Notes under the pieces: model-generated
What the model was told of the DNA's origin: nothing
Database searches by the model: none
The model's input: the letters and a program-made list of their open reading frames with translations, nothing else
Part shown: positions 53,201 to 61,464 of the stretch, in pieces
Numbering within the stretch: position 1 is the stretch's first letter
Layout of the letters: each line of letters begins with the position of its first letter
Program-made: the position numbers and the translations under genes
Assembly: GCA_965237875.1 (NCBI GenBank)
Contig: CBDEGP010000002.1
Location: forward strand, 930,001 to 994,000
Direction of reading: 5' to 3'
Length of the DNA stretch: 64,000 bases
Origin: DAOUJI01 sp965237875
Lineage (GTDB): Bacteria; Chloroflexota; Dehalococcoidia; Lucifugimonadales; JAGWBF01

Positions 53201-55313
53201 CGAAGTCGGCATAGGCGCCGAGACCCGTCAGTCCGTCGAAGTGACCGTTCGGGGCCAACGGCACGTGGGGGGCGTTCAGCGGAAGGTAGAGGAAGAACGG
53301 CTCGTCGTTCGCCCCAGCCCGTTCGATGAAGGAGACCGCCTCCTCAGTCAGGCGGTCGAGGACCTCATTAGCCTCTATGTTACCGGTCGCGGGCAGCCTT
53401 GTTTCGGTCGGAATGGCGGTAAAGCTGTTGTTGCGGATGTAGACAGGGACACGCCAGGTGAGGTTGGCGCTCGTCCCGAAGAACTCGTCGAACCCGTGGT
53501 CGATGGGACTGTCCACTATCTCGGCGCCGAAGTCGATGCCGCGGTTGACCTCCGTGACCTCATCGATGTCCGACAGGCGGGCGAAGTCCATGCCGAGGTG
53601 CCATTTACCGACCGCCGCGGTCCGGTACCCGTGGTCCTGGAGCAGCGTGCCCAGCGTAGGGCGGTCCGGGCCGATCAATGGCCGGTCGTAGCCGTTGAGA
53701 ACGCCTGGGCCCATCCACGACCGCCACGGGTAGCGCCCGGTGAGCAGCCCATAGCGCGTGCCAGTGCAATTGGAAGCAGGCGAATGAGCGTCGGTAAAGT
53801 TCGCGCCCGCTGCGGCGATGCCGTCGATGCGGGGTGTGGTCATCGCCGAGTCCGGGTTATTCGATTGGATGTCGCCCCAGCCCATGTCATCGGCAAGGAT
53901 GAGCACGACGTTGGGACGAGAGCCTCGCACCAGCGACTTAGGCGTGTCAGACGGCGCTTCGGGGGTCTCCCCGTTGGCGGGACTGGACACACCGCTGAGG
54001 CCCTGGGAGTTCCTGGCCTTCACCCCGTAGACGTACCGCGTTCTGGGCGTCACCGACGTGTCGGTGTAGGTTGTGTTCGGGGAGCCGGTATCGTCCACAA
54101 TCACGACGAACTCAGCGTCCCCCAGGCCGTCCCCGTACTCCGTCCCGTCCCGTGAGCGCCTGAGCACCTGGTAGCTCTCTATCGTGCTGTCCCCGGGGTC
54201 GTCCCAACTGAGCGTGACACTGTCATGGGTCAGAGATGAGATCGCCAGTCCGGTAGGGCTGGTGGGCGGCGGCGGAGCGTCCGGGGTCTCAGCGTTGGTG
54301 TAGCTGGACCTCTCACTCAGGCCCTGGGCGTTCCTGGCCTTCACCCGGTAGACGTACCGCGTCCTGGCCGCAACGGACGTGTCGGCATACGTGGTGGCCG
54401 AGGAACCGGTGTCGTCCACTATCACCACGAGCTCAGCGTCCCCTAGGCCGTCCCCGTACTCCGTCCCGTCCCGTGAGCGCCTGAGCACCTGGTAGCTCTC
54501 TATCGTGCCGTCCCCAGGGTCATCCCAGGTCAACGTCACGCTATCGTGGGAGGTTGTAGAGACTGCAAGGCCTGTAGGCATAGAGGGCAAGGTCCGGGAA
54601 GGAGCCTCAGTGGTCTCAACGTTGAGGTAGCCTGACTGACCGCTCGTTCCCCCGGAGTTGATGGCCTTCACCCGGTACACGTACCTGGTTCGGACCGTCA
54701 CCGACGTGTCGGTGTAGGTGGTCGCAGACGACGCGGTGTCGCCCACGATCACCACGAACCCGGAGGCGCCCCGACCGTCCCCGTACTCCGACCCGTCGCG
54801 GGAGCGCCTGAGCACTTGGTATCCCGTGATGGAGCCGTCGCCGGGGTCGTCCCAGCTGAGCGTCACGCTGTCGTGGGACGTTGAGGAGGCGGTCAGACCG
54901 GTGGGCGCCGCGGGAGGTGACGGCGGCGGCGCGGCGGGCGTCTCCACATTTACGTAGTTGGACTGACCGCTCGTTCCCGCAGAGTTGATGGCCTTCACCC
55001 GGTACACGTAGCGCGTCCCGGCGTTCACGCTGTTGTCGGTGTAGGTCGTCTCGGCGCTACCGGTGTCCGGCTCGACGGTGCTGAAAGTACCCGGAGCCTG
55101 ATTGATCGGATCTCGTCTGAGGATGCGGTACCCGGTTATGGAGCTGTCGCCGGGGTCGTCCCAGCTGAGGGTGACGCTGTCGTGGGCGACAGTCGGTGCG
55201 GTCAGACCGGTGGGCGCGGCCGGGACGGCCGCCTGGGCTTGGGCAGGACTACCGGAAGCGAGCAGGGCTGCCAACAGCGCTGCCACCGTCAACACTAACC
55301 CGAACCGCGCCAT
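50247..55313 (-). CDS. Secreted multidomain sulfatase with non-canonical CTGTR motif
   Basis: The product is about 1688 residues from ATG 55313, chosen because a typical signal peptide follows (MARFGLVLTVAALLAALLA, ending SPAQAQA). An ATG-initiated frame reaches 55553 but crosses a G13 run and looks non-coding. In order: four FnIII domains, an S1-like sulfatase (RPNVVLILADDMGWGD, GKWHLGMDF, NAPHVPLAP, TSDNGSFKDG), a cadherin-like beta-sandwich, Ig-like domains, an HNGSGTFDVRILFSE domain, FnIII, and three Ig-like repeats at the end. The formylglycine site reads SPASNCTGTRYG, so Gly replaces the usual Pro or Ala. Activity is therefore less certain than in its paralogue. The 3' ends of the two genes are also homologous. 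Confidence 0.85.
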   Translation of the reverse strand: MARFGLVLTVAALLAALLASGSPAQAQAAVPAAPTGLTAPTVAHDSVTLSWDDPGDSSITGYRILRRDPINQAPGTFSTVEPDTGSAETTYTDNSVNAGTRYVYRVKAINSAGTSGQSNYVNVETPAAPPPSPPAAPTGLTASSTSHDSVTLSWDDPGDGSITGYQVLRRSRDGSEYGDGRGASGFVVIVGDTASSATTYTDTSVTVRTRYVYRVKAINSGGTSGQSGYLNVETTEAPSRTLPSMPTGLAVSTTSHDSVTLTWDDPGDGTIESYQVLRRSRDGTEYGDGLGDAELVVIVDDTGSSATTYADTSVAARTRYVYRVKARNAQGLSERSSYTNAETPDAPPPPTSPTGLAISSLTHDSVTLSWDDPGDSTIESYQVLRRSRDGTEYGDGLGDAEFVVIVDDTGSPNTTYTDTSVTPRTRYVYGVKARNSQGLSGVSSPANGETPEAPSDTPKSLVRGSRPNVVLILADDMGWGDIQSNNPDSAMTTPRIDGIAAAGANFTDAHSPASNCTGTRYGLLTGRYPWRSWMGPGVLNGYDRPLIGPDRPTLGTLLQDHGYRTAAVGKWHLGMDFARLSDIDEVTEVNRGIDFGAEIVDSPIDHGFDEFFGTSANLTWRVPVYIRNNSFTAIPTETRLPATGNIEANEVLDRLTEEAVSFIERAGANDEPFFLYLPLNAPHVPLAPNGHFDGLTGLGAYADFVAQVDWTVGQVLDTLRRVGEHDNTIVIFTSDNGSFKDGIPIPNHGGVHEPNGRWSAGKGSLREGGHRIPFLLQWPAVIEAGSVFDATISLADMYATLADILGEDPAPGVALDSVSLLPIVLGNAETRGLPVVHYSTGENFAIRDGRWKLLLIDSLMLFDMEQDPREDENVAGANSAVVERLKATLAGIRSAEDGTLSGDATLRLLLLAGIDIGAFDPEVRSYKATVRRETATIEVIAIPTETDARAGISTPEGRLLYGKPARGRVEVELADPNTTIRVRVTAADKDTTSTYTVTVTRVGAPTITGTVQVGETLTVDTSGITDPDGLDNPDYSYQWVQTDGSKDSDIAGATGTIYVLTAEDQGKTIRVRVSFTDDEGNTETRTSSATPEVPVLLTAEVHRVPENHNGSGTFDVRILFSEPVPVSHRTLQEHSFQVSNGAVEATRRVNGRDDLREITVQPYTSAAVVLVLPPTADCAVEGAVCTGDGRPLSSRLEITVPGSPANLPAQGAPTIRGILEVGQTVTADTSGISDADGLTGATFSYQWVSYNGNGYTDIQGATDSTYTLVPADEGKAFKVRVSFTDDAGYKESLTSALFGSERPYGLNASESDGVVVLTWSLPADWTHGSTFQILRNRPELGEAEPLVHVRYTESGANTYTDTDVEPGVLYVYRVKGVDPFGYTHEASEPVEIRTTESTPVENRPATGDPTISGTVQVGETLSADTSGIADAEGLDNAVFSYQWLADDAEIQDATDSTYVLDADDEGKAIKVRVSFTDDAGNEETLTSAPTAQVARSSNHPATGPPAIRGQVRVGATLRVSLSSLDDADGLSGATFAYQWLADDADTQDATNSTYVLDADDEGKTIRVRVSFTDDAGNDETLTSAPTAQVAASSNHPATGLPAIRGQARVGATLRASLSALDDADGLSGATFTYQWLADDAEIRDATDSTYGLDADDAGKTIRVRVIFTDGAGNEETLTSTATSVVVPR

Positions 55314-56353
55314 CTGTCGAGAATCAACGCGGGCTCTCGCGGCATCAAACAAACGCTTGGAGAGGCGGGTGTGTCGGGACGCCCCGAAGCGGGGTGGGGT
55401 GGCTATCCGAGTTGGAAAATCGGGGGGGGGGGGGAGAATAGTTGTGCTAGAAGGGCGGCGGAAGGCGGCCTCGACAGCGGCAATCACGGGGTGGGAAGCC
55501 ACCGCGCCTGGTCGGGCTGTATCGGGTCTGGTTTGTCGCCTGTCGACTGCCAACCGAATGCCTCCGTTCCGGCGGGGCCGGTTGGCTATTCATTATACAG
55601 GGTTGGTGCAAGATGGCCGTGAGAATATCGCCGACCCTGCATGAATATGGCGTAATAGTCGCGGCCGGCTACTGGGGTTGACCCGGCAGGCGTCGAGTCC
55701 AGGCTTCGATTCGAGCCGGTCTTCGACAGGGATCCAAGGGACTACGCAGCCCCAATCGAGGAGGAGAAACTGAAGCGACCGGACCACCTCGTGCGGGACG
55801 ACGTGGCGCTGCTTAACCGGCTGTCCCAGCTGAGCGTGACGCTGTCGTGGGCGACCGCCGGTGCGGTCAGACCGATCCAATGGCAACAGCTCGTCAAGAG
55901 ACGGCGGCAACAGCCACACTTGCTCTCCACCGGGCTTGTCTTCACCGAGACGCAGCCCTGGTAATCTGGCCTTGGAGCTACGCGCACGTGCGTTGGCAAG
56001 GGGTAGCGTGGCGTTGCCGCCCTACCCAGGGTGGGGTGGCGTAATCGAGGGCGTCGCGCCAGAGGGGTCTCTCCCACGGATTGGACAAGCCTCCAACTCT
56101 GGCAGGTCCGAGGCTCTTGGGGGTCTAGCCGGTGTCGCCTGACCGGCTCCCACCTTTATATCGCGACCTCCCAGCGAAAAGTTCGCAGTTCAGTACGCTC
56201 CGGCCCACCTGAGAAGAATCGAACCGTTCATCGGGCCTGGTGATACGTTCGGGTACGCGGGAACGACGTGACACACCCATTTTGAGTCCGCTTTACCGAC
56301 CTGGCTTGAATGGACCCAAATCGGCCGCCCACGAGTACCTGAGTTTTCCGTGT
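55314..56353. other. Intergenic region with a G13 run, a vestigial FnIII fragment and a repeated element
   Basis: I see no intact gene. AAAATC followed by 13 G lies at 55416-55434. About 45 bp at 55,829-55,876 are nearly identical to the first FnIII domain of the sulfatase gene at 55,160-55,205 and read HDSVTLSWD on the - strand, so this is a leftover of a duplication. A second copy of the 44.9-kb non-coding element lies at 56,088-56,209, with a hairpin AGCCTC/GAGGCT. Confidence 0.6.
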
Positions 56354-57700
56354 CTATTGTGTCCGTCGAATGAACACCTCCAAGTTTTCTGTCGAAACCT
56401 CGTCCAGCCGGTGGAGCATGTCCCGGAGCTTTAGGCTTTCGAAGGCCAAGACCCCGCTGATGAAGAGTTGCCGTTTATCGGTTTCGTCGTCGATGGGCAA
56501 TTCGTTGATGCGGCCGAACAGACGCTCTGCCGCCCTTTTTTGGTCCGAGTCGAGGTCTCCGAACCACTCCTTTATCTGCGGAAATGCAAATGCCTGCTCG
56601 GTTCCTTGTCGGTTCCTGAGTTCGGTCCATCTACCTTGGATATGCTTCAGTTCCAAGAGCAACTTGGTCTTGAGGGCCTGGTAGCGCGGATCTTCTTCAA
56701 TGAGCCGCTGTCTGCTGGTAGTGGCTATATCTTCTTGATTGTCCAAGTCCAAGAAGTTGGCATGAATCTCACCGAAGATGTACTTGGTGTACAAGCCTCC
56801 TTCTCCGAATTCCTCCAAGATGTCTTCCTGCGCCAGCTTTCCTCGTACCATGACTACTATCTTGTTTATGCTTTCATTGGTGTCTGAATCCCGGAGCTGT
56901 CCGGCATTGAATGCGGTTCCAATCCACCCGTCGATTGCAAGGACAGGCTGTCCATCAATGTCACCAGGGCGTTCTTCCACATTCGCTAGGTTCTTGGCAG
57001 CATTGCGGCTTTGTAGCCCCAACCCGCCAAACGTCCAGATGTATTGGAGCTTGTCCTGATATTCACGGTCCTCAACGGTAAGCGGCTCATTGTCCAACTC
57101 AATCTCGAAATGATGTTGGGACCCTATGATGCTGAATCGCCGAGCGAGTCGTCGTCTCAGTGGCCTACCAATCCACTGGAGGCGGCGCTTCAAGTTCGTC
57201 AATATGATACGAGTTCCGCGGTCAAGGTCGACTGTGCCTTGGTCAACCGGGCGGGGATAATATTGAGCCTCGCCCCCATCCCGTATCCTTTCCTCAATGT
57301 CGTCCGAGTCCATGATGAATCCGTGCTTCTCGCCGTTCCTAACGCTATGCACTTCCACTGTGCGAGCAATTGAGAAGAGCGATAGCTTTCCGATGCCCTT
57401 ACGTCCCATGACCGGGCGATTTAGAGTTGGCGTCTGACCTCCGATCTTGCGGCGTTCGTATCCGACGACCAAGTACTTTTGGTTTGCGTCGTCGATTGTC
57501 ATTCCGTGACCGTCGTCTTCAATGACCACTTTGCCGTTATCGGCGTAGATTGCAATCCGTACATGTTCGGCGTCGGCATCCCAGGAATTAGCCACGACTT
57601 CCGAGAGGACTGCTGCGATGTTGCTATATAGGCCGAACCCTAGATGTCTCAACACATTGAGGCTCAGGGTCATCTGATACTGGGGCATTGCAGTCGTCAT
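56354..57700 (-). CDS. GHKL ATPase (MORC/MutL-like) of a restriction-modification locus
   Basis: The product is 448 residues. The N-terminal GHKL fold has motif I SEVVANSWDADA (Glu34, Asn38 and Asp41), motif II EDDGHGM (61-67), and motif III GRKGIGKLS (99-107). An S5-like second domain contains GTRIILTNLKRRLQWI, and the C-terminus is helical. Proteins of this kind are known beside DNA methyltransferases and helicases in prokaryotic R-M systems and are the relatives of eukaryotic MORC ATPases. Its ATG overlaps the TGA of the cytosine methyltransferase gene (ATGA), so it is the last gene of that operon. No nuclease domain is visible in it. Confidence 0.82.
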   Translation of the reverse strand: MTTAMPQYQMTLSLNVLRHLGFGLYSNIAAVLSEVVANSWDADAEHVRIAIYADNGKVVIEDDGHGMTIDDANQKYLVVGYERRKIGGQTPTLNRPVMGRKGIGKLSLFSIARTVEVHSVRNGEKHGFIMDSDDIEERIRDGGEAQYYPRPVDQGTVDLDRGTRIILTNLKRRLQWIGRPLRRRLARRFSIIGSQHHFEIELDNEPLTVEDREYQDKLQYIWTFGGLGLQSRNAAKNLANVEERPGDIDGQPVLAIDGWIGTAFNAGQLRDSDTNESINKIVVMVRGKLAQEDILEEFGEGGLYTKYIFGEIHANFLDLDNQEDIATTSRQRLIEEDPRYQALKTKLLLELKHIQGRWTELRNRQGTEQAFAFPQIKEWFGDLDSDQKRAAERLFGRINELPIDDETDKRQLFISGVLAFESLKLRDMLHRLDEVSTENLEVFIRRTQ

Positions 57701-58055
57701 GCATATGCCTCTAGGTGCGCAATAATGGACCTGCCGATGGCCTCGCCAAGCCTCACGGGTACTGCATTTCCAATCAGACGGGCGACAGGAGCGATGTGTA
57801 CAGGGTCACCATGGAAACAAACGAATAGTCCTCTGGGAAAGTTTGGAGGATCGCACCCTCCCGGAGTGAGATGGCTCGGTCTTGAGTTGGATGGCCGAAG
57901 CGTCCATTACCGAATCCATGAAACTGCGTCGTAATCGTCGGGGCTGGTCGGTCCCACTGCATCCGGCCATATACGCTTGGATACGTACGTCCGCTGTCCC
58001 GAGAGTGGCAAGCGGCCCTTAGCGTGTCATCCCAGTCGCGCCAAGTCCCTCCGGG
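57697..58055 (-). pseudogene. 3' fragment of the C5-cytosine methyltransferase gene, frameshifted
   Basis: It contains the C-terminal motifs: PGGTWRDW, WDRPAPTITTQFHGFGNGR (target recognition end), AILQTFPEDYSF, and VARLIGNAVPVRLGEAIG (motif X). The first part and the motif X part are in different frames. A one-base change near 57,810-57,825 (just after FPEDYSF) separates them, and without it the gene would end at the TGA that overlaps the ATPase start. Upstream it is cut by the IS66 element at 58056. Confidence 0.8.
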
Positions 58056-59498
58056 GTAACTGTTCAGACTTGAGGGGATGTGAGTAACTGACGGCATGCC
58101 ACGAGGGGGTTTAATCCCCTCGCGCGCCAGGTGCCGAAGAGGGAAGCCAGGGCCATCTTGCTATCGGTGCCCTGCTGCGAGCGGGTGCCGCCGCTGATCT
58201 TACGGCTGATCACCAGGTGCCTCAGGCTCCGCTCGGCAGCGTTGTTATCGGATGGCACCCCAGGCTCGGCCACAAAGACAAACAGCTCCTTGATAAACCG
58301 CTCTATGCGCCGACACAGCTTGCGTTGGACTGCCAACGGGTCTTCCAGGAACGGTCGGCAGCGGGCCAGCAATTTCCGTTCCAGCCCCAGCTGGTCAAGA
58401 CGCCTTTGGTGCGCCCCGGGATGGGCCGAGGCCTTGGCCGCAGCGTAGAGCTTGTGGATGGCCACAGACCACCGCGCCAGCCTAGAGTCATCCGGGTAGA
58501 GGGTCTTCAGGTCATGGATGTCCCGCAGCAGATGGGCCCAGCACCGTTGCTTCAGGCCAGGGTAATGATGATAGGCAGCGTAGAAATCGCTGACCAACAC
58601 CCCGCCGAAGGACTGATCCAGCACTTCGTCCACCACCCCCTTATCCCGGCCACGGCGCAGGAAGTACCGTTCGGTGGGGGTGCTGAAGGTCCAGACATAG
58701 CCATTGGTCCCGTCCTGGCGCCAGCCGGTCTCGTCGGCCTGCACCACGGGGCTGGCTCGAATTCGATCCAGCACCTCGGCCACTGCCTGTTGGGCCTGTT
58801 GAGCCGCCCCATGGATGACCCGGACGATGCCCCCGACGCTCAGGTGCAACTGATGCGCCGTCCGCAGATACCATTGGATGGTGCGTAGGGGCAGTCGTCC
58901 CTCTTCTCGCAGCGTCACTATCAGGCTGACCAGGTTGACCCCCAAGCGCTGGCGCCCCATGACCACGCCATCCAGCGCCACCTTGGGCACCCGACGCCGC
59001 TGGCACTCCGGGCAAGTCCGGGCCACGTAGACATGCTCCGTCACTTGTACCGGAACCGTCGGAATCTCGATGACTTCCCGGGTCCTCTGTGCCCATCCCC
59101 CAGCCAGGCTCCCGCCACAATCCGGACAGGTCTCTAGGGCATGCTCCACCCGATGAGTCGGCGTCATACGCTGGCGAGCAAAGCTATGGGTCCGTGGCTT
59201 TCTTGGCCCCTTCTTCTTCTCTGGCGCCCTTCGGCCTGGAACCGGTTTATTGCCCGGCATTCTGGTCGGTCCCCCCGGCTTGAGGCTCCCTTCCAGCGAC
59301 GCTATCCGCCGATGCAACTGGGCAATGGCAGCCTGCTGCTGGGCAATGACCTCCAACAGCACTTCACGATTGGCTGTGGTCAGGTCAAGTTCGCTGTACA
59401 CCCCTTTGGTATGACATAACCCCTGCCTCCCATGCTACCCCCTACCAAGCGCCTTTCGGCTATTTAACCCCCCCCCCCCCCCAAGTCTGAACACTTAC
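58056..59498. mobile_element. IS66-family insertion sequence
   Basis: About 1.44 kb. Both ends carry the inverted repeat GTAA(C/G)TGTTCAGACTTG: the left end starts at 58056, and the right end finishes at 59498 on the opposite strand. GTAA termini and an ISC66-type transposase fit the IS66 family. It carries only the large transposase gene. The flanks, CCTCCGGG on the left and GTGGGTTC on the right, do not form the expected 8-bp target duplication. A run of 15 C lies just inside the right end (59468-59482). It splits a DNA methyltransferase gene. Confidence 0.85.
58064..59401 (-). CDS. IS66-family transposase
   Basis: The product is 445 residues. An N-terminal leucine-zipper-like helix (ANREVLLEVIAQQQAAI) is followed by a basic linker, a zinc-binding region (CPDC 92-95 and CPEC 130-133) and the DDE core: ADETGW (Asp223), SDFYAAY (Asp272), and SDNNAAERSLR (Glu390). 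This is the TnpC-type protein without the tnpA/tnpB accessory genes of classical IS66. The reading frame ends within the inverted repeat (TGA at 58064-58066). It appears intact and potentially active. Confidence 0.93.
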   Translation of the reverse strand: MYSELDLTTANREVLLEVIAQQQAAIAQLHRRIASLEGSLKPGGPTRMPGNKPVPGRRAPEKKKGPRKPRTHSFARQRMTPTHRVEHALETCPDCGGSLAGGWAQRTREVIEIPTVPVQVTEHVYVARTCPECQRRRVPKVALDGVVMGRQRLGVNLVSLIVTLREEGRLPLRTIQWYLRTAHQLHLSVGGIVRVIHGAAQQAQQAVAEVLDRIRASPVVQADETGWRQDGTNGYVWTFSTPTERYFLRRGRDKGVVDEVLDQSFGGVLVSDFYAAYHHYPGLKQRCWAHLLRDIHDLKTLYPDDSRLARWSVAIHKLYAAAKASAHPGAHQRRLDQLGLERKLLARCRPFLEDPLAVQRKLCRRIERFIKELFVFVAEPGVPSDNNAAERSLRHLVISRKISGGTRSQQGTDSKMALASLFGTWRARGLNPLVACRQLLTSPQV

Positions 59499-60198
59499 GT
59501 GGGTTCGGGTTGCGGATGCGATCCAGATTCTTTGGGGAAAGTTCGCTAGACTTGTGTAAGGAATCAGACTCCGAAGTGCCTCCAGCCTGAATCTCGTCAA
59601 GGGTTTGGATTGCATCTCTGACGGTCACGAACTGCCCGTCTACGTGAGTAGGCGCCACCAATTCGATTTCGCCCAGCCTTGAAGCCAAGATCACTAGGCG
59701 TACCCGCGTTTGTGGCACGCCGTAGTTGGCACACCGAACGTTGTAGTAGTAGGCGCCACTGCTGAGGATGGACAGGAAGTCGTTGAAGACGGAGTGCTTG
59801 GCAAGGCGCGGCACATTCTCCATCGTGACGACTTCTGGCTGCAACTCCCTAACTATCTCCCCGAATTTGTCGAGCAACTGCCATTGAGGGTTCCGTGCCT
59901 TGCTGCCCCTCGTATAGGTAGAGAACGGCTGGCATGGAGCACAGCCTGCAAGAACCCTTACTTGTCCTTCAGTGAAGAGGGAAGCTACGAAATCTGATGT
60001 CAGGTCAGAAACATCGTACTCGTAGAAGTCCGCTTTGACATTCTCCTCGAAGGGGTGCTTGCAGGTAGGGTCTATGTCGATTCCTCCGCCGATCGTTATA
60101 CCTGCCTTCTGCATTCCATAGGATAGGCCCCCGGCACCACAGAACAGGTCGACAGCGACGGGACGCATGATGGTAGTTGCGGTAGGCATTGCCATCAT
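59499..60198 (-). pseudogene. 5' fragment of the C5-cytosine methyltransferase gene
   Basis: It encodes about 233 residues with the C5-methyltransferase motifs: VAVDLFCGAGGLSYG (motif I), GCAPCQPFS with catalytic Cys89 (motif IV), TMENVP (motif VI), and ANYGVPQTRVRLVIL (motif VIII). It runs to LSPKNLDRIRN and is then interrupted by the IS66 end. Joined to the fragment at 57697-58055 it would make a normal enzyme of about 350 residues. It starts four bases after the end of the reconstructed hsdR gene; an inner ATG at 60168 (MRPVAVDLF) is an alternative start. Confidence 0.85.
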
Positions 60199-60417
60199 CG
60201 GTCAGCCCACCTTGCTCCTAGGCCCACCAGCGGGCGTGGCTACTCCAACGTACGTAGCGGCGAAGATCATCTCCGATAGCCAACGGCGGAACGATTCATT
60301 GTCGCTGAACTGTTTGAATAGCTCGGTATGGTCCGCCAGTAGTTCCGTCATGGCGCGTTCAAGAGCCTTATCGTGCTCGATTCTAGCGTTCTCCCGGTCG
60401 GAGTTGGCTATTGCGTT

Positions 60418-61455
60418 CTAATACGCTTTGTCGGCAGCCACCTTTGCAGGCAACTCTTCGGCGATCACCTTCTGAATCTTGTCGGTGTCCTTCCACTCGA
60501 TGTTGCCGAAGCGGTCGTTGAAGTCCTTGATGATGTTCGACAACCGGTCCAACTCCGGCTCGGGTTTCTGGCCTCCACCCTCCGTCGGCACGGGCTCGAT
60601 CTCCGCGTCTTCGTCGGGGAGCTGGATATCCTGCACTGCCTGTTTCTCCACCCGGTAGCTGTCCATGTCGATGGCATCCAGTATCCCCTTCGACAGGTCC
60701 TCCTCAACGGGAGCGGGCAGCTTCGGGACGAGGAAGTTCAGGAAGATGGAGAGTTTTTCCCATTCGGCGTCGGTGTAGGGAAGTATGGAGGCCAGGAACC
60801 CGTAAGAACGGAGGAAGGCTTTGGCCGTGCCTTTGAAGTCAACCTGGCCGTCCTCATCAAGCTGCTCCCGGTAGATCGAAACGCAGGCGTCCAGAATCGG
60901 GTCGAGCTGGTCACGATCTGCCCCCGTGAGGTAGCGTTCGACCAGTTCGTCGACCTGCGACGGCTCGTACACCTGGTAGCCATCAAGCGCTGCCCTGAGG
61001 TCGTGCAGCTTGTTGGGGTCGGTCTCGTCGGAGAGGACCGTGGTCCTGTAGTAGTCGGCGAAGGAGTCCTGTATCGTGTCGGCGTCGTTGGCGAAGTCGA
61101 GCACAAAGGCGTCATGCTTCTTCGGATGCGCCCGGTTGAGCCGTGAGAGCGTCTGCACCGCCTTGATGCCGGAAAGCATCTTGTCCACGTACATGGTGTG
61201 CAACAACGGCTCGTCGTAACCCGTCTGAAACTTGTCGGCGCAAACGAGGAACCTGTACGGGTCCTTCTGAATCTCGTCGGCGATAAGATTGGAAGAGAAG
61301 CCGTTGAGCGACGCCTCGGTGACCTTCGCACCACCGTATTCGTGCTCGCCGGAGAAGGCAACGATGGCCTGGTAGGGGCTCTTGCGCTCAGCCAGGTAGT
61401 CGCGGATCGCGTGGTAGTAGCGAATGGCGCGCTCAATGCTGCCGGTGACCACCAT
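60418..61455 (-). CDS. hsdR: hsdR fragment: second helicase lobe
   Basis: 345 residues from MVVTGSIERAIRYY to ADKAY, in the same frame as the upstream fragment. The ATG at 61455 is an internal Met of the family sequence (ARAMVVT), not a likely start, and no ribosome binding site precedes it. It contains the conserved second-lobe motifs KFQTGYDEPLLHTMYVDK and TLSRLNRAHP. Confidence 0.65.
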   Translation of the reverse strand: MVVTGSIERAIRYYHAIRDYLAERKSPYQAIVAFSGEHEYGGAKVTEASLNGFSSNLIADEIQKDPYRFLVCADKFQTGYDEPLLHTMYVDKMLSGIKAVQTLSRLNRAHPKKHDAFVLDFANDADTIQDSFADYYRTTVLSDETDPNKLHDLRAALDGYQVYEPSQVDELVERYLTGADRDQLDPILDACVSIYREQLDEDGQVDFKGTAKAFLRSYGFLASILPYTDAEWEKLSIFLNFLVPKLPAPVEEDLSKGILDAIDMDSYRVEKQAVQDIQLPDEDAEIEPVPTEGGGQKPEPELDRLSNIIKDFNDRFGNIEWKDTDKIQKVIAEELPAKVAADKAY

Positions 61456-61464
61456 GGCCCGGGC

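Noticed and set aside
55314..55553. N-terminal extension of the sulfatase to ATG 55553
   Set aside because: The extra 80 codons cross the G13 run, are Arg/Pro-rich, and would bury the obvious signal peptide that begins at 55313.
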